Assembly: GCA_016719885.1 (NCBI GenBank)
Contig: JADJYF010000005.1
Location: 366,589-430,588 of the forward strand
Length of the DNA stretch: 64,000 bases
Reading direction: 5' to 3'
Source of the DNA: Pseudomonadota bacterium
Lineage (GTDB): Bacteria; Pseudomonadota; Gammaproteobacteria; Ga0077536
Shown: in pieces, positions 63,303 through 64,000 of the stretch
How positions within the stretch are numbered: the stretch's first letter is position 1
Layout of the letters: each line of letters opens with the position of its first letter
The notes under the pieces: model-generated
Database searches by the model: none
Told to the model about the DNA's origin: nothing
What the model saw: only the letters and a program-made list of their open reading frames with translations
Program-made: the position numbers and the translations under genes

Positions 63303-64000
63303 TCATGCCGGTCGGATGACTTGCGTGGGTGTCTGTGGCAAGCGCACGAAGAAGGTACATCCCGCCCCTTCGTTGGATGTGACCCAGATGCGACCGCCGT
63401 GGCGTTCGACGATGCGCTTGCACAGGGCCAAGCCTACACCCGTTCCGGGGTACTCGTCGCGGGTATGCAGTCGCTGCCCCATTTCGAACACTCGTTGCAG
63501 GAAGGGTTGCGGAATGCCGATGCCGTTGTCGCGGAAGGCCAGCAGCCAGTCGCTGCCCTGGGGTTCGACGCTGACTTTGATCTCCGGCCGTTCGCGGCCG
63601 CGGAACTTGATGGCATTGGCCAACAGGTTCTGGAACAGGTGCAGCATCTGGTATTCGTCGCCGAGCACGCTCGGCAGGTGATCGGCGCTGACCTGGGCGT
63701 CGGCCTCGTCCATGACCACGCGCAGGTTGTCCAGCGCCTGTTCGAAACTCAAGTTCAAATCGACCGCGACCGGCGAGGAATCGCGCGCCGATACCGCCAG
63801 GTACTCGAGCATGCTGTCGAGCATGCCGCTCGCGCGCTGCGCGCATTCCTGGATCTGCGCGATGGCGCGCGAACGCGAGTTGGCATCGCCGCCTTCCTCG
63901 CCGCGCTGGGCGAGGCGCGCGATCTGCTGCACCGGCTCTTTCAAATCGTGCGAGAACACCAGCGCGATGTCGCGCATCTCCTGCACCACCGGTTCGGCGC
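63303..64000 (-). CDS. sensor histidine kinase, C-terminal part (5' end outside window)
   Basis: The visible 232 codons carry the HisKA domain with the phospho-accepting His in VFSHDLKEPVQQI and a complete HATPase domain (N-box QNLLANAIKFRG, G1 FRDNGIGIP, G2 GTGVGLALCKRI). The SHDLKEP form of the H-box is that of phytochrome-type and other soluble PAS/GAF kinases. The frame stays open to base 64000, so the sensor part is outside. It is upstream of, and likely co-transcribed with, the GGDEF/EAL response regulator. Confidence 0.85.
   Translation of the reverse strand, partial: AEPVVQEMRDIALVFSHDLKEPVQQIARLAQRGEEGGDANSRSRAIAQIQECAQRASGMLDSMLEYLAVSARDSSPVAVDLNLSFEQALDNLRVVMDEADAQVSADHLPSVLGDEYQMLHLFQNLLANAIKFRGRERPEIKVSVEPQGSDWLLAFRDNGIGIPQPFLQRVFEMGQRLHTRDEYPGTGVGLALCKRIVERHGGRIWVTSNEGAGCTFFVRLPQTPTQVIRPA

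Overview
The window is a stretch of high-GC chromosome with strong G/C third-position bias, so that long antisense 'shadow' frames run through most genes. The gene set points to a Gammaproteobacterium, or at least a Proteobacterium. Evidence is the prkA-yeaH-spoVR stress operon, an MdtABC/MuxABC-type efflux operon with two RND pumps, YheU, Hsp33, PpnP, a PEP-CTERM secreted protein, and REP-type intergenic palindromes like those of pseudomonads. No rRNA, tRNA, CRISPR array, prophage or transposase gene was seen. The lifestyle suggested is an aerobic heterotroph that degrades branched or cyclic acyl-CoAs and aromatic or xenobiotic compounds.

Layout. 1-8147: the end of an ANTAR regulator, then a catabolic neighbourhood (luciferase-like oxidoreductase, a paired acyl-CoA dehydrogenase operon, two alpha/beta hydrolases, an SDR, a small exported protein, an EthD protein). 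8303-17053: a tight four-gene tripartite efflux operon (adaptor, two RND pumps, outer membrane factor). 17216-23297: amidase, YheU, Hsp33, enoyl-CoA hydratase and a second paired acyl-CoA dehydrogenase set. 23311-24039: a block made almost only of G and C, followed by the surviving C-terminus of an XRE/MmyB-type regulator. 24513-31862: SDR, luciferase-like enzymes, serine hydrolase, CoA-transferase, PpnP and an ion channel. 31742-36443: an operon for a molybdenum hydroxylase (FAD subunit plus a fused 2Fe-2S/Mo subunit) and a cyclase. 36614-44797: a two-component system leading into a CzcBA-DUF3240-CzcC heavy-metal efflux operon. 44981-48663: a PEP-CTERM protein, a thiolase and an isovaleryl-CoA-dehydrogenase-type enzyme. 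48767-53542: spoVR, yeaH and prkA. 53911-58838: a Rieske oxygenase with a TetR regulator, an azoreductase, SRPBCC and DUF899 proteins, a second G/C-only block and the rest of an HxlR-SCP2 regulator. 58857-64000: a lipocalin-like protein, an exported protein, DNA polymerase IV, and a histidine kinase plus GGDEF/EAL response regulator pair.

How the genes work together. The dehydrogenases, hydratase, CoA-transferase, thiolase, SDRs, hydrolases and luciferase-like oxygenases could form parts of beta-oxidation-like routes for branched or polycyclic substrates. Two separate adjacent dehydrogenase pairs look like catalytic plus non-catalytic subunits of heteromeric enzymes. Two export systems (organic compounds and metals) and several redox enzymes fit a polluted or chemically rich habitat.

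The most notable non-genic signals are: (1) two G/C-only blocks that replace the DNA-binding N-termini of two regulators and are probably sequence artefacts; (2) two families of REP-like palindromes, including a hybrid, two of which have run into genes and now encode their C-terminal tails; (3) sigma-54-like GG-N10-GC sites upstream of the PEP-CTERM gene and of prkA; (4) a 21-bp AT-rich inverted repeat between the TetR gene and azoR.
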